DNA of 26,584 nucleotides. Origin: a virus. Below the pieces are notes generated by a model, which saw only the letters and a program-made list of their open reading frames with translations, made no database searches and was not told the origin of the DNA. Positions 5,641 through 14,056 of this stretch are shown here, piece by piece. The DNA lies in IMG/VR virus record IMGVR_UViG_3300038701_002658, positions 1-26,584 of that record; one strand, given 5' to 3'. Made by a program: the position numbers and the translations under genes. Numbering within the stretch: position 1 is the first letter of the stretch; every line of letters starts with the position of its first letter.

Positions 5641-7050
5641 CTAAGCTGCGCTAAAGTCTAGTAAAGTCGCCGTTTTGGTGGTGGGTCCGGCGGTAACTTT
5701 AATCATTATGTCCCCATCGTCGCCGCTGCCGGTGCCGTCGCTCATCCAGATTACAAACTCGCCCTCGCTCGGGTCTGATGGGTTGCTTGATCGCTCAAGC
5801 CCTGCCAGTTGCTGACCTTTTATTTCCCCCGCCGCGCTAACATTTCCGTCTTGATCGAGGGTCATCACTTCGACGGGAGAAGGTGTCGCGCCCGACGTAT
5901 CGGGGGTCGTGAAAAACGCTAGGCCCATACCGGAGGCAGTATCTACACTATACGCCTGTGTCGCGTAGCCAAGAATTCCGGCTAAAAATTTTGGGTTAGT
6001 TGTTGTGAAGGAGGTATCCGTAGATCCGAATTTCAGGCCAGGGGTATATTTAGAGGTTACATTCATCCCACCAGCGGTAAGGAAAACCCCTGGCGTACTT
6101 TGTGAAACGCTGGTCGCCCCACTATCAGTATTATCTATATGGATTTCGTTTGCCGTACCGCTGGCGTTTATGCTGCCCGTAACATTAACATCCCCGCCGA
6201 AATTAGCATTACCGGTGCTTTGGTTAAAATCAACGTCGCCCCTCGCCCTCAAAATGTGCTGGTTAGTGTTGGTATTGTCGGCGGTTTTGATAGATAGCGA
6301 AGAGTTCGCGCTCCCGTCAGTATTCCGAAAAAGCGTTAGCTCTCCGATGTTTGCTGAAGTGATGTCGGGGAAATCGAATTTTAACTGGGTGTAGTCATCC
6401 GTACCGCCATCAGAAACGTACACCGCGGCGTTACTGTTAAAAGTTTGAGCCCCCTCGAGCGTGTAATTGCCGTTTTTATCGAATGTATGTTTCGGGCTGC
6501 TCGTACCGTCGGCCCCATAAAAAATAACATCGGCGTCGCCACTGGTATCCGTCGCACGGTTAATTCTAACGGTACCGCTGGCGGTCGATATGGTGTCGAA
6601 ATCGAAATCGATAAACCGGTTATCCGCGTTACTCGCGGTGTTCGTAAAGTGACTGGTCGTGCCGTTGGCGATATTAATATCCCCGACCGTTACCGAGGTA
6701 AAGCTGGCCGCGGCACCGTTGTAAACCGCGCTATCCAAAATGTTTAAGGCCCGACTTAATATCTCAGGGGTTCCCAAGTCGCCAGAATTAAGCAGCGGCA
6801 AGGAAAGGTTTGCGGTGAAATCATTCGTAAATAGCCCAGTAAACGTGCCGCTTGTGCCGGCGTAATTGCCGGTGAGAGTTACCGACGTATCGGCAACAAT
6901 GCTCGCGACTTCATATACCGAAGGGTAGGAGCCAGGAGTGTTTTCGTCGCTACGCTTAAAATAGCTGCCGACAACTATGCCGCTTGTGTCGCTTAATGTT
7001 ACTACTGCGCTGCCGTTGGTAGCCGTTACGCTGATTTGTTTTTGTGCCAT
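5641..7050 (-). CDS. Tail fibre or tail-associated surface protein
   Basis: This is a 469-residue protein, last gene of the late operon. The N-terminal 80 residues are a compact beta domain (ISVTATNGSAVVTLSDTSGIVVGSYF...). The rest is rich in Gly, Ser, Thr, Asp and Asn, with beta-helix-like stretches typical of trimeric fibres (NANFGGDVNVTGSINASG). The C-terminus (GEFVIWMSDGTGSGDDGDI, then TATLLDFSAA) looks like the end module of other fibre proteins. No peptidase S74 chaperone or enzyme motif is seen. It overlaps the preceding coiled-coil gene by 25 bases. A role in host contact beside the giant tip protein is inferred from position and composition. Confidence 0.75.
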   Translation of the reverse strand: MAQKQISVTATNGSAVVTLSDTSGIVVGSYFKRSDENTPGSYPSVYEVASIVADTSVTLTGNYAGTSGTFTGLFTNDFTANLSLPLLNSGDLGTPEILSRALNILDSAVYNGAAASFTSVTVGDINIANGTTSHFTNTASNADNRFIDFDFDTISTASGTVRINRATDTSGDADVIFYGADGTSSPKHTFDKNGNYTLEGAQTFNSNAAVYVSDGGTDDYTQLKFDFPDITSANIGELTLFRNTDGSANSSLSIKTADNTNTNQHILRARGDVDFNQSTGNANFGGDVNVTGSINASGTANEIHIDNTDSGATSVSQSTPGVFLTAGGMNVTSKYTPGLKFGSTDTSFTTTNPKFLAGILGYATQAYSVDTASGMGLAFFTTPDTSGATPSPVEVMTLDQDGNVSAAGEIKGQQLAGLERSSNPSDPSEGEFVIWMSDGTGSGDDGDIMIKVTAGPTTKTATLLDFSAA

Positions 7051-7331
7051 TGTTCTTCTCTCTCATGTGCAGCAGCAAGTTCATTTTTTAGCTGATCGTT
7101 CTCGGCCCGTAGCCCTACCAGATCACCACGCAGCTCTTCGCGCCTGGCTCTGTTTTTAGCGCACTGACTTTCTGCTTCTGCAATCCGCTCTTTGAGTTGC
7201 GCCGCAAGCTCATCAGCTGTTGCAAGCCTGCGCTCAGCATCTAGCCTAAGGTCGCGCTCAAGCCTGTATGCAGTTTCAAGCTTTTTAGTTTTGCTTTGCA
7301 TTGCCGGGTCTTCTTCGTTTTTGTTGCTCAT
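7026..7331 (-). CDS. Small coiled-coil protein of the tail-tip region
   Basis: This is a 101-residue, highly charged protein that is almost entirely predicted coiled coil (about residues 12-95; KKLETAYRLERDLRLDAERRL, ELRAENDQLKNELAAAHE). It overlaps the end of the giant tip gene by 47 bases and the fibre start by 25, so translation is probably coupled. The start is uncertain: an ATG ten codons later (7301) would shorten the first overlap, and neither has a strong ribosome-binding site. A structural or assembly role between tip and fibre is plausible; no family is recognised. Confidence 0.6.
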   Translation of the reverse strand: MSNKNEEDPAMQSKTKKLETAYRLERDLRLDAERRLATADELAAQLKERIAEAESQCAKNRARREELRGDLVGLRAENDQLKNELAAAHEREEQWHKNKSA

Positions 7332-10300
7332 GTTGTATCCATAGCGCGAAACGCTCGTCTAGTTTGAGTGGCCTGCCTATTTTTACTCTTTCGGGCTGAA
7401 CGAAATCACGCTCAAATATCTGAGAATCGTGCATTGGGCTTTCAACCTCGAAACCATCTGTGGCGCCATCTTGTCGAGTACCAACAATCAACAATTTGTA
7501 TTCGCCATCCTGATCGCTCGTGATTGTGATCTGGTTACCAGAAACCTCAGCAAACGCTCGCCCAAAATGCTTATCGGCCTGAATAAAAATATCAATGTCT
7601 TTGTTCAGTGGTGCAAACCAGTCAGGCATCTCGAGAACTGCAGTATTGCCGATCGTTGTAACCGATCGCCGATATACGTTTGCACCGCCCACATCAGATT
7701 CAACAACCGAATGTCTTAGCCAGTGGTCGGGCTTTGTTGGGTGAGGGATCTTAAAGTTTTTCGTGCCGTTAACATCGAGCGTACCCGCTATGTAGACATC
7801 GTCAGAGCTACCGCCGAGCGCAATTTCGTTGGCCGCAGAACTCGATACCCCGTTACCGATAGCGATCGCTCGGGTATACGCTGCCGCGCTGGCGTGTCCG
7901 AGCGCGTTAGAATTAACTCCGGTAGCATCGGCGTGCTGCCCCAATGCCGTTGACTGGGAAGCGGTTGCCGTGGTGTTCTGCCCAATAGAGCACGAAGCTT
8001 GCCCGGTTGCCGTGGCATTGTATCCAATGGCAGTGCCTTCGCTATTGCCCCCAGTAGTCCCGCTTTCTGCTTCTGCGCCAATCGAAGTACAATAATTTTT
8101 GCGAGCAATGGCCCCTGAACCAAAAGCAGATGCCCCAGATCCAGAGCATGTTGCCTGGTTTCCGATGGCCACTGTATCCGCTGACGTTGCTGCCGCCCCG
8201 TAACCGATAGCTGTATTGGTAGTTGCTCCAACCGAAGCCCCATAACCAATGGCTACACTAAAAGAGGAAGTGGCTAGAGCGTTGTAGCCAATAGCCACGC
8301 TGGACGTGGCAGACGCATCAGCAAGCTTACCTATAGCAACAGAATACGTTGCAGACGCATCAGCAGAAGACCCAAACGCAATAGAGTTAGAACCGACGCT
8401 TGCACCAGAACCGATGGCATCTAACTGCATAATCAGGGAAGACCCTGACCATTTCAGATAATTACTTGAATCACCAATGTGAAATTTATAGGTGCCAGAG
8501 TCGTCACCCATCCAGATGCCAGCAGTCGTGCTTGCGTAGCTCGGCTTATTTAATTCTATGTCACCCGTTAACGATAAATTGCCCGAAGCGTCCAGGTTGA
8601 AATTCGTCGTTGTGCCGTTCCAATATTTCAACCCGCTGGCGTTTAACTCGACTCTCCACCCGCTCAACGCGGTTTTGATTGTTTTGCCCACCATTTCACC
8701 GGCAATCAGCGAACCGGGAACCGTGACATTTCCAGATGTATCCCAACTGATAGCGCCACTGCTACCCAAAAACCCCGAGCCATCAACGGCAATCAAAAAC
8801 GTCCTATCACCGCTCGCGTTCTCGCCGTACAGCCCGCCCGTATCCATCTGGACTTTCGCCGTGGCGTTAGCTGTCCGGATAATCAGACCCTCGATGAGCC
8901 CAGCTGTAATCGTGCCAAGATTGGCTGTTATCGAGCTTAGAGTAGTTACATTGAGTTTGTCTGCTGTAATCGTGCCCGCCAATAACCTGGCTGCTGCCAG
9001 ATAGCCCGTTGTAATCTTGCTGGCGTCCAGCGCTTCAATGATCGCGTTCGTTATCGAGGCGTTTTCGAAAAAATCCCCAACCGTAGAATCGGTAATCTTA
9101 AACGGAGTAACTGGGCCTACTGCTGCGCTCTCGTCGCTCTCATTCCCGCTAACGTCGATTGTTTTCGTCTTGTAATAGTACGCCGTGCCGTTGGTTACGT
9201 TAGCGTCGATAATTTCGGAATCGGTACCGGCCCCGCCGGGAAATGTGGTAATCAGATTGCCGCCGCTTGGCGTAAAGCCTGAGCTTGTGCCCCTGTATAC
9301 TTTAACCGCTGCAAAATCAGTGTCGCCAGGATTCGTGTAGGCAAGGATAACTTTATCAAGTCCAGCGGTAGCAGTTAACCCTGTCACGTTAGCGGGGGCT
9401 GTGGTATCACCATCAGCCAACTGCGTCTCTGTGGCTGTCCATCCTGACAGATTAGAGGCCCAGTCAACTGCCTGCACTCTGACCGAATAGGTGCGCCCTG
9501 GTACTGCGTCCGTGATTCTGAATGATTCCACATTCGAAAAAGTTTGTATCTTTGTGCTGTCTACATCATCCCAATGCTCAACAAAGTAACCCGTTAAGAT
9601 CCCGTCATCAGTTGATGCATCCCAGGTCGCCGAAATAAAAGCTTTGGTATAAAGCCCGTTATCCTCGACGCCTGTTGTCAATACTAAATTGCTGGGATCC
9701 GTGGGTGGAGTGTCGTCCATGTCGGCGCTGGTTAACGCGCCAGTGTTAAACGTCTGCTCGCCAGAAGCATCCCCAGGGCCAAACGCATCATAAGGCACAT
9801 ATTGATAGTAATATGTTTGCCCTGCATTTAGATCGCCCACCATAATCGTTGTGTCGGGGCCATCCACCACCAGAGTGGACTCATTGAGAGTAAACCCGCT
9901 CGATGCAGACATGTAGACCCGGATACCGATCCAATCGGGATCGGTCGGTTTGTTGTAGGTTGCGTTGAAAAAATTATAGCCCGGTGCGGTTTGAATGGCG
10001 GGAATTTCGGGTGCGGGGTTTTGTACGGTTAACTCTGCAGGTGTTCTTGATGTTTTATTCTGCCGGGTTCTCTGAACAACGTTAATAGTAAACTGACGCA
10101 GAGCAGTCGTGTCGCCCAACTGAATGGAATCTTCTAAGTTTTTTTCGAAGGTATAAACATACATAGGATCCACAACGTGTTCGGTACGCCGCAACGTAGA
10201 ACCGTCATAGATTTTTACTTCGTAATCTAAAAAATGCAGATCAGTTGCGCCTTGGCCCAACCCTTGAGCCGGTGTTTCTGAGCCAGGATCGACCCAGGAC

Positions 10301-13300
10301 GATAGCGACGACTTGCGCCAAACAAACTTGGCGTCTTTGCCAGTAAAATCGGTATCATTGCCCTGCTCAAAAAGCTCTAACCCGGTAATGTTGAGCGCTG
10401 ATAGATAATCAGTGTCATCGATAGCACCGTCAACGTGTGATAGTTCAATGATTTGCGTTGGCCCGCTCGGTGAAAGCTCACCGGATTTTGAAACAGAACG
10501 CGCCCTGAACTCATAGGTGTTGCCATCGCTGGACAACACAACAAAAGCCTGGGGTTCAGCGGGGCCAACTTCAAACCACCCGATATCACCCTGTAGTCTG
10601 TATTCAATGTGGGCGTGTGAATAATTGGTATCTGATGGCGGGTCAACGGTCACCACGACGGTTGAAAGATTCGCCGCTGGTGTTGGTGGTGTGTTTATTT
10701 GCTCTACCAGTGACAGTGAAAGCACATCATCAGCGGTGCCGGTGACATCTGGGTTTAACGTGGCCTCTGGCGTAATGAAAAACGAACGAACCGCCACCCC
10801 ATTGTCTGAAAGCGTCATGTCAAAACCGCTTTTATCATCCCGAATAAAGTGGTCAATCTCGGCACTGATGCCGCTCGGGTATTGTGATGGCGAGCTATAG
10901 CGAATCGATGCAACCGCGTCACCTGATGTAATGGTGTCACCCACCGCTGCATTCACATGGCCCACCATGTCAGGCATGTTGGCGGTATATCCATCTAGGG
11001 CAATGACTACCGCCCCAGGTGATCCACCGGCGCCACCACCAGACCAAAGTGTTAAGCCAGAATAAAGCCAGCTCGAACCGGCTGAACCGTCAACGCCAGA
11101 ACAATCAATTAACGCACTACCGCCCATGGCCATGCCCCGGCAAACAATTGCCAAACCTGCGCCACCCGCACCACCATCACCGCCGGTGGCTTGGGGGTTC
11201 CAGTCAGAATCATGGCTGGTGCCCCCAAAAGAGCCGGCGCTGCCACGCAAATCATCAGGGAAACCTTGCACTGCGCTATTTTTTGAGTGCAAGTTAAGAC
11301 TGGGAACACCATGATTAGCCGCTTCGGTGGTCTTTTGGTACTCGGCGTACCGGGCTTCAATGAATCCACTGGTGTCAGAAACCCTGGTTCCCTGTTGAGA
11401 GAACAAAGCGGGGCCAATGTATCCAGTGGTACCAAAGTCGCTGGGGTAGGATCCGCCAGCATAGCCTTTACCCTTGCCGTATAGCTCGCCGTTGCAGGTC
11501 AGCGTGCCTTTGACGCGCAACTGAACATTGTTGTTGTAGGTGACACGAACACCCGCATCAATAATACAATCCCCATCAACGTAATAGATGGCTGATGCGC
11601 CGTTGATGCTGCTACCGCCCGCCAGATTGATGTCAGCGGTAATAGTAACAATCCCACCTGATTCGCTGGTTTGACTAGGAAAAGCGGTTTCAATGTTAGT
11701 GCCTTCTGATATGTAGTAGCTATCGGGCAACAACCCTGGCTCAGGTGGTAGCGGTGAAGCGTCCAAGGTGGATCCAAACAAATTTAAATCGACCCGACCA
11801 CGCACCCAATCCACTGACGCCCGCTGAACTTCAAAAGATCGGTTCAGAGTTGACGTGCCCGAAAAGTCACGCAACTGGGTTAAATCAGCCTTTACGATGT
11901 CACCCACTTCAATGGTGTTACCGCTGGGCAATACGGAAACTGACAGGCGAACAGGTGGCCCTGCAAATCGATCACGATAGGCATCAAAGTGTGTCTTTAA
12001 TGCGTCATAACTGTGGGCGGATCCATGCAACCCGCGAAACTTTAAACGCTTCAGCGGGGCATTGCCGTGAACATCAATACTGTTCTGATCCAGTAGCGCA
12101 TTTTTACGGGTATAAGCCCGCCGCTGGTGGTTCCAGTTCCATTCAATCAGAATGCGGTTGGCAACTGATTTCATATCATGCTTAAGCGCAGAATAACTGG
12201 TTATATTTGTTTCATTTAGGTTGGCCACATAACTCGCGCCGGATAAAACGCCGGTCATACGCTTAAGGCCCAAGGCGCCATCAGAGTGAACCGGTGAAAA
12301 AGCACCTAAAAACAAATAAATCTGTTCTTCAATGAATTGTTTACCATCAGTTTTTTCTAAACCCTCAAAGCGCACCTGGCGCCCTTTTTCATCATCACTT
12401 TGGTCGTACCAGTCCGAACCCACCAAGGTGAAATCAGTCAAACGCACATAGCTGGCATCTATGCCAAGATGCCAGTGGTCTGGCAGTGTTTCGCCAGCTT
12501 GCTGGTTTAGATTGCCTGTTAAAAGCGCGTAGGCCAGTTTAACCGCTGGCATTTCAAGGTAGATAAACTCTGTGACCTGAACGCCGTTTTCTTCGTTTGA
12601 GCCTTTGAGTTCCCAGCGTTTTTTCCGTGTACCCAGAACACCACGCGTCAGGTTTGAGAATTCAGTGGCAGTGGTTGCGGTATAACGCACGATTTCAAAA
12701 TCATCGCTAGTGCCTATGCGCAAATAGCCGACTTTTATGTTGGGCGCATCTGAATAGCTGGGGCCATGATCAACCCGTTCAAAGCCTTCAGTTCGATAAA
12801 CCGTGGCCGCTGTTGCGTCTTCTTCCAATGTTGCGCTTAAGGCGGTTTTCTTCGGTTCAAAAATGTCCTCGCGCATTTGTCGCTGAACATCCATACACTG
12901 AATTTTATAACTGCCAGAATCATTCACTACCTGTTCAATCAGCTGCGTTTGTAGCAGTGTGTAATCATCAAACGTGGTCAGCTCATCGAATCCCATATAA
13001 AACCGGCATCGCTTATGCCTTAAGCCTTTATCGTTGGAAAGCTTAGTTCTGAAAAGGGTTGTAATGTCGCCCGCCAGGTCAACCATTTCAAAAGAAATTG
13101 CACCAATGGTGGCGTTGGCTTTCTGCGGGTTGATGCTTTGGCTGGTGCCTGACAGGTTTTTAACAACACCCGAATGAACCACAGCACCAGATGGTGTCAG
13201 CGCGTCAGTGTGGCTAGTAAAGTGAACAAGGTCACCGGAAGCAAACTCAATTTCAACAACAAAAAAGGGGCGCTTAATGCGCCCCTGGTTTATCGTGCTG

Positions 13301-13323
13301 AACTCGTCGTTGTCGTATCTCAT
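7285..13323 (-). CDS. Giant tail-tip and receptor-binding protein with YadA-like head repeats
   Basis: This is a 2012-residue multidomain protein. Approximate order: 1-525, tail-tip/hub region (VVEIEFASGDLVHFTSH, a VDWVRGRVDLNLFG end) in the position of lambda gpJ. 530-830, beta and glycine-rich region (GGDGGAGGAG near 725, SGGGAGGSPGA near 765). 875-960, 1105-1200, 1205-1305 and 1308-1405, fibronectin-III-like domains (TPPTDPSNLVL, TAPANVTGLTA, TAYYYKTK). About 1415-1485, a gpJ-type ITADKLNVTTL segment. About 1635-1840, fourteen SVAIG-type repeats, mostly of 14 residues, as in the YadA head beta-roll. About 1850-1960, a terminal domain (GTKNFKIPHPTKPDHWLRHS). It probably forms a trimer at the tail tip and contacts the host surface. 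Its start overlaps the preceding gene by four bases. Confidence 0.85.
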   Translation of the reverse strand: MRYDNDEFSTINQGRIKRPFFVVEIEFASGDLVHFTSHTDALTPSGAVVHSGVVKNLSGTSQSINPQKANATIGAISFEMVDLAGDITTLFRTKLSNDKGLRHKRCRFYMGFDELTTFDDYTLLQTQLIEQVVNDSGSYKIQCMDVQRQMREDIFEPKKTALSATLEEDATAATVYRTEGFERVDHGPSYSDAPNIKVGYLRIGTSDDFEIVRYTATTATEFSNLTRGVLGTRKKRWELKGSNEENGVQVTEFIYLEMPAVKLAYALLTGNLNQQAGETLPDHWHLGIDASYVRLTDFTLVGSDWYDQSDDEKGRQVRFEGLEKTDGKQFIEEQIYLFLGAFSPVHSDGALGLKRMTGVLSGASYVANLNETNITSYSALKHDMKSVANRILIEWNWNHQRRAYTRKNALLDQNSIDVHGNAPLKRLKFRGLHGSAHSYDALKTHFDAYRDRFAGPPVRLSVSVLPSGNTIEVGDIVKADLTQLRDFSGTSTLNRSFEVQRASVDWVRGRVDLNLFGSTLDASPLPPEPGLLPDSYYISEGTNIETAFPSQTSESGGIVTITADINLAGGSSINGASAIYYVDGDCIIDAGVRVTYNNNVQLRVKGTLTCNGELYGKGKGYAGGSYPSDFGTTGYIGPALFSQQGTRVSDTSGFIEARYAEYQKTTEAANHGVPSLNLHSKNSAVQGFPDDLRGSAGSFGGTSHDSDWNPQATGGDGGAGGAGLAIVCRGMAMGGSALIDCSGVDGSAGSSWLYSGLTLWSGGGAGGSPGAVVIALDGYTANMPDMVGHVNAAVGDTITSGDAVASIRYSSPSQYPSGISAEIDHFIRDDKSGFDMTLSDNGVAVRSFFITPEATLNPDVTGTADDVLSLSLVEQINTPPTPAANLSTVVVTVDPPSDTNYSHAHIEYRLQGDIGWFEVGPAEPQAFVVLSSDGNTYEFRARSVSKSGELSPSGPTQIIELSHVDGAIDDTDYLSALNITGLELFEQGNDTDFTGKDAKFVWRKSSLSSWVDPGSETPAQGLGQGATDLHFLDYEVKIYDGSTLRRTEHVVDPMYVYTFEKNLEDSIQLGDTTALRQFTINVVQRTRQNKTSRTPAELTVQNPAPEIPAIQTAPGYNFFNATYNKPTDPDWIGIRVYMSASSGFTLNESTLVVDGPDTTIMVGDLNAGQTYYYQYVPYDAFGPGDASGEQTFNTGALTSADMDDTPPTDPSNLVLTTGVEDNGLYTKAFISATWDASTDDGILTGYFVEHWDDVDSTKIQTFSNVESFRITDAVPGRTYSVRVQAVDWASNLSGWTATETQLADGDTTAPANVTGLTATAGLDKVILAYTNPGDTDFAAVKVYRGTSSGFTPSGGNLITTFPGGAGTDSEIIDANVTNGTAYYYKTKTIDVSGNESDESAAVGPVTPFKITDSTVGDFFENASITNAIIEALDASKITTGYLAAARLLAGTITADKLNVTTLSSITANLGTITAGLIEGLIIRTANATAKVQMDTGGLYGENASGDRTFLIAVDGSGFLGSSGAISWDTSGNVTVPGSLIAGEMVGKTIKTALSGWRVELNASGLKYWNGTTTNFNLDASGNLSLTGDIELNKPSYASTTAGIWMGDDSGTYKFHIGDSSNYLKWSGSSLIMQLDAIGSGASVGSNSIAFGSSADASATYSVAIGKLADASATSSVAIGYNALATSSFSVAIGYGASVGATTNTAIGYGAAATSADTVAIGNQATCSGSGASAFGSGAIARKNYCTSIGAEAESGTTGGNSEGTAIGYNATATGQASCSIGQNTTATASQSTALGQHADATGVNSNALGHASAAAYTRAIAIGNGVSSSAANEIALGGSSDDVYIAGTLDVNGTKNFKIPHPTKPDHWLRHSVVESDVGGANVYRRSVTTIGNTAVLEMPDWFAPLNKDIDIFIQADKHFGRAFAEVSGNQITITSDQDGEYKLLIVGTRQDGATDGFEVESPMHDSQIFERDFVQPERVKIGRPLKLDERFALWIQHEQQKRRRPGNAKQN
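8309..8365. repeat. 15-bp direct repeat inside the YadA-like region
   Basis: GCAGACGCATCAGCA occurs at 8309-8323 and 8351-8365, 42 bases apart. That is exactly three codon-level units of 14 bases, or one 14-residue protein repeat. It shows a recent duplication of a repeat unit within the giant tip gene. Confidence 0.7.
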
Positions 13324-13655
13324 TTAGCTAGATCTGCCCGCACCTGGTTTTTGCTTACGTTTAACCTGTAATTGTTGTAAATCCACCAAATCGCCTTTTC
13401 TGGGTTTAATCCATGCTTGATCGACACCTTGTAGGCTCTCACTTCAGCCCAGTATCTAAACTCTGAATTGGTGAGATACTTAAAAAGCCATCTCAGCTGC
13501 CCTTTTTCTTTTTGCTCTTTAAGGTGCAACTTTTCGTGCTCGATCAACCAAGACGTGTTTTCCCAACCCTTCCGGACATAGATGTGCGGATAAATGGTTA
13601 TGGCTAACGCATCAGAAAAACGTTTAAAAGTTTTTTCCTCAATCACTTTAATCAT
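13320..13655 (-). CDS. Putative zinc metallopeptidase (HExxH) of the tail module
   Basis: This is a 111-residue protein with H40-E41-K-L-H44 (WLIEHEKLHLKEQ) and a downstream E71 in YWAEVRAYK. This is the arrangement of gluzincin-type peptidases: two His plus Glu binding zinc, with E41 catalytic. The residues between (GQLRWLFKYL) match the small phage HExxH proteins found in tail modules. It has no signal peptide. It lies between a minor tail protein and the giant tip protein, sharing one base with the first and four with the second, so it is made together with tail-tip parts. Processing of a tail protein or of a host envelope component is possible; neither is shown. Confidence 0.65.
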   Translation of the reverse strand: MIKVIEEKTFKRFSDALAITIYPHIYVRKGWENTSWLIEHEKLHLKEQKEKGQLRWLFKYLTNSEFRYWAEVRAYKVSIKHGLNPEKAIWWIYNNYRLNVSKNQVRADLAK

Positions 13656-14056
13656 TATTCAATGATCCGAATTGCAAATTGATATGTCCAAAGATCGATG
13701 GAGCCCAGCCTAGAGGGCGCATGGCTTTGGGATGTCAAAACACCGGTTTTGGGGTCATCCGGTGAGGCAATAGAACCGAAAGCATCAAAGGTGATATATT
13801 GCCCATCGATGGCGCTGGCTAGAAATTCGCGCACAGCATCACGCTCGGTGTTGTTAAGCGGAACCGTCAAACAGTTAAAGGTTTCATCAAGGCGATTAAA
13901 GTTGGTCTCAGTAGCGCCACCCAATGCAACGTGTGTAACCGCATTGACAACGTCGCCCGGCAATACTTCCGCCAGATCCACATCAATAGTGTATTGCGTG
14001 CTTGCTGTGTGCCCCGTGATCAGGCGGCGTTTCGCAATGTAGGTTACTGCAGCCAT
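13655..14056 (-). CDS. Minor tail protein
   Basis: This is a 133-residue protein directly downstream of the tape measure gene, with a one-base overlap there and another with the metallopeptidase gene. It reads as a compact beta-sandwich protein (MAAVTYIAKRRLITGHTASTQYT..., then DGQYITFDAFG, then SIDLWTYQFAIRIIE). Size and position fit the minor or distal tail proteins (lambda gpM region) that join tape measure and tail tip. The exact family is not certain. Confidence 0.7.
   Translation of the reverse strand: MAAVTYIAKRRLITGHTASTQYTIDVDLAEVLPGDVVNAVTHVALGGATETNFNRLDETFNCLTVPLNNTERDAVREFLASAIDGQYITFDAFGSIASPDDPKTGVLTSQSHAPSRLGSIDLWTYQFAIRIIE

Noticed and set aside
8280-8420. Short DNA repeats suggesting a CRISPR array
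   Set aside because: The repeat period is 42 bases in frame and encodes the 14-residue YadA-like units; there are no spacers of constant length or palindromic repeats.
7429-13046. Several plus-strand frames of 60-150 codons across the giant tip gene
   Set aside because: All lie antisense to one continuous 2012-codon frame with recognisable domains; none has a ribosome-binding site or protein-like features.
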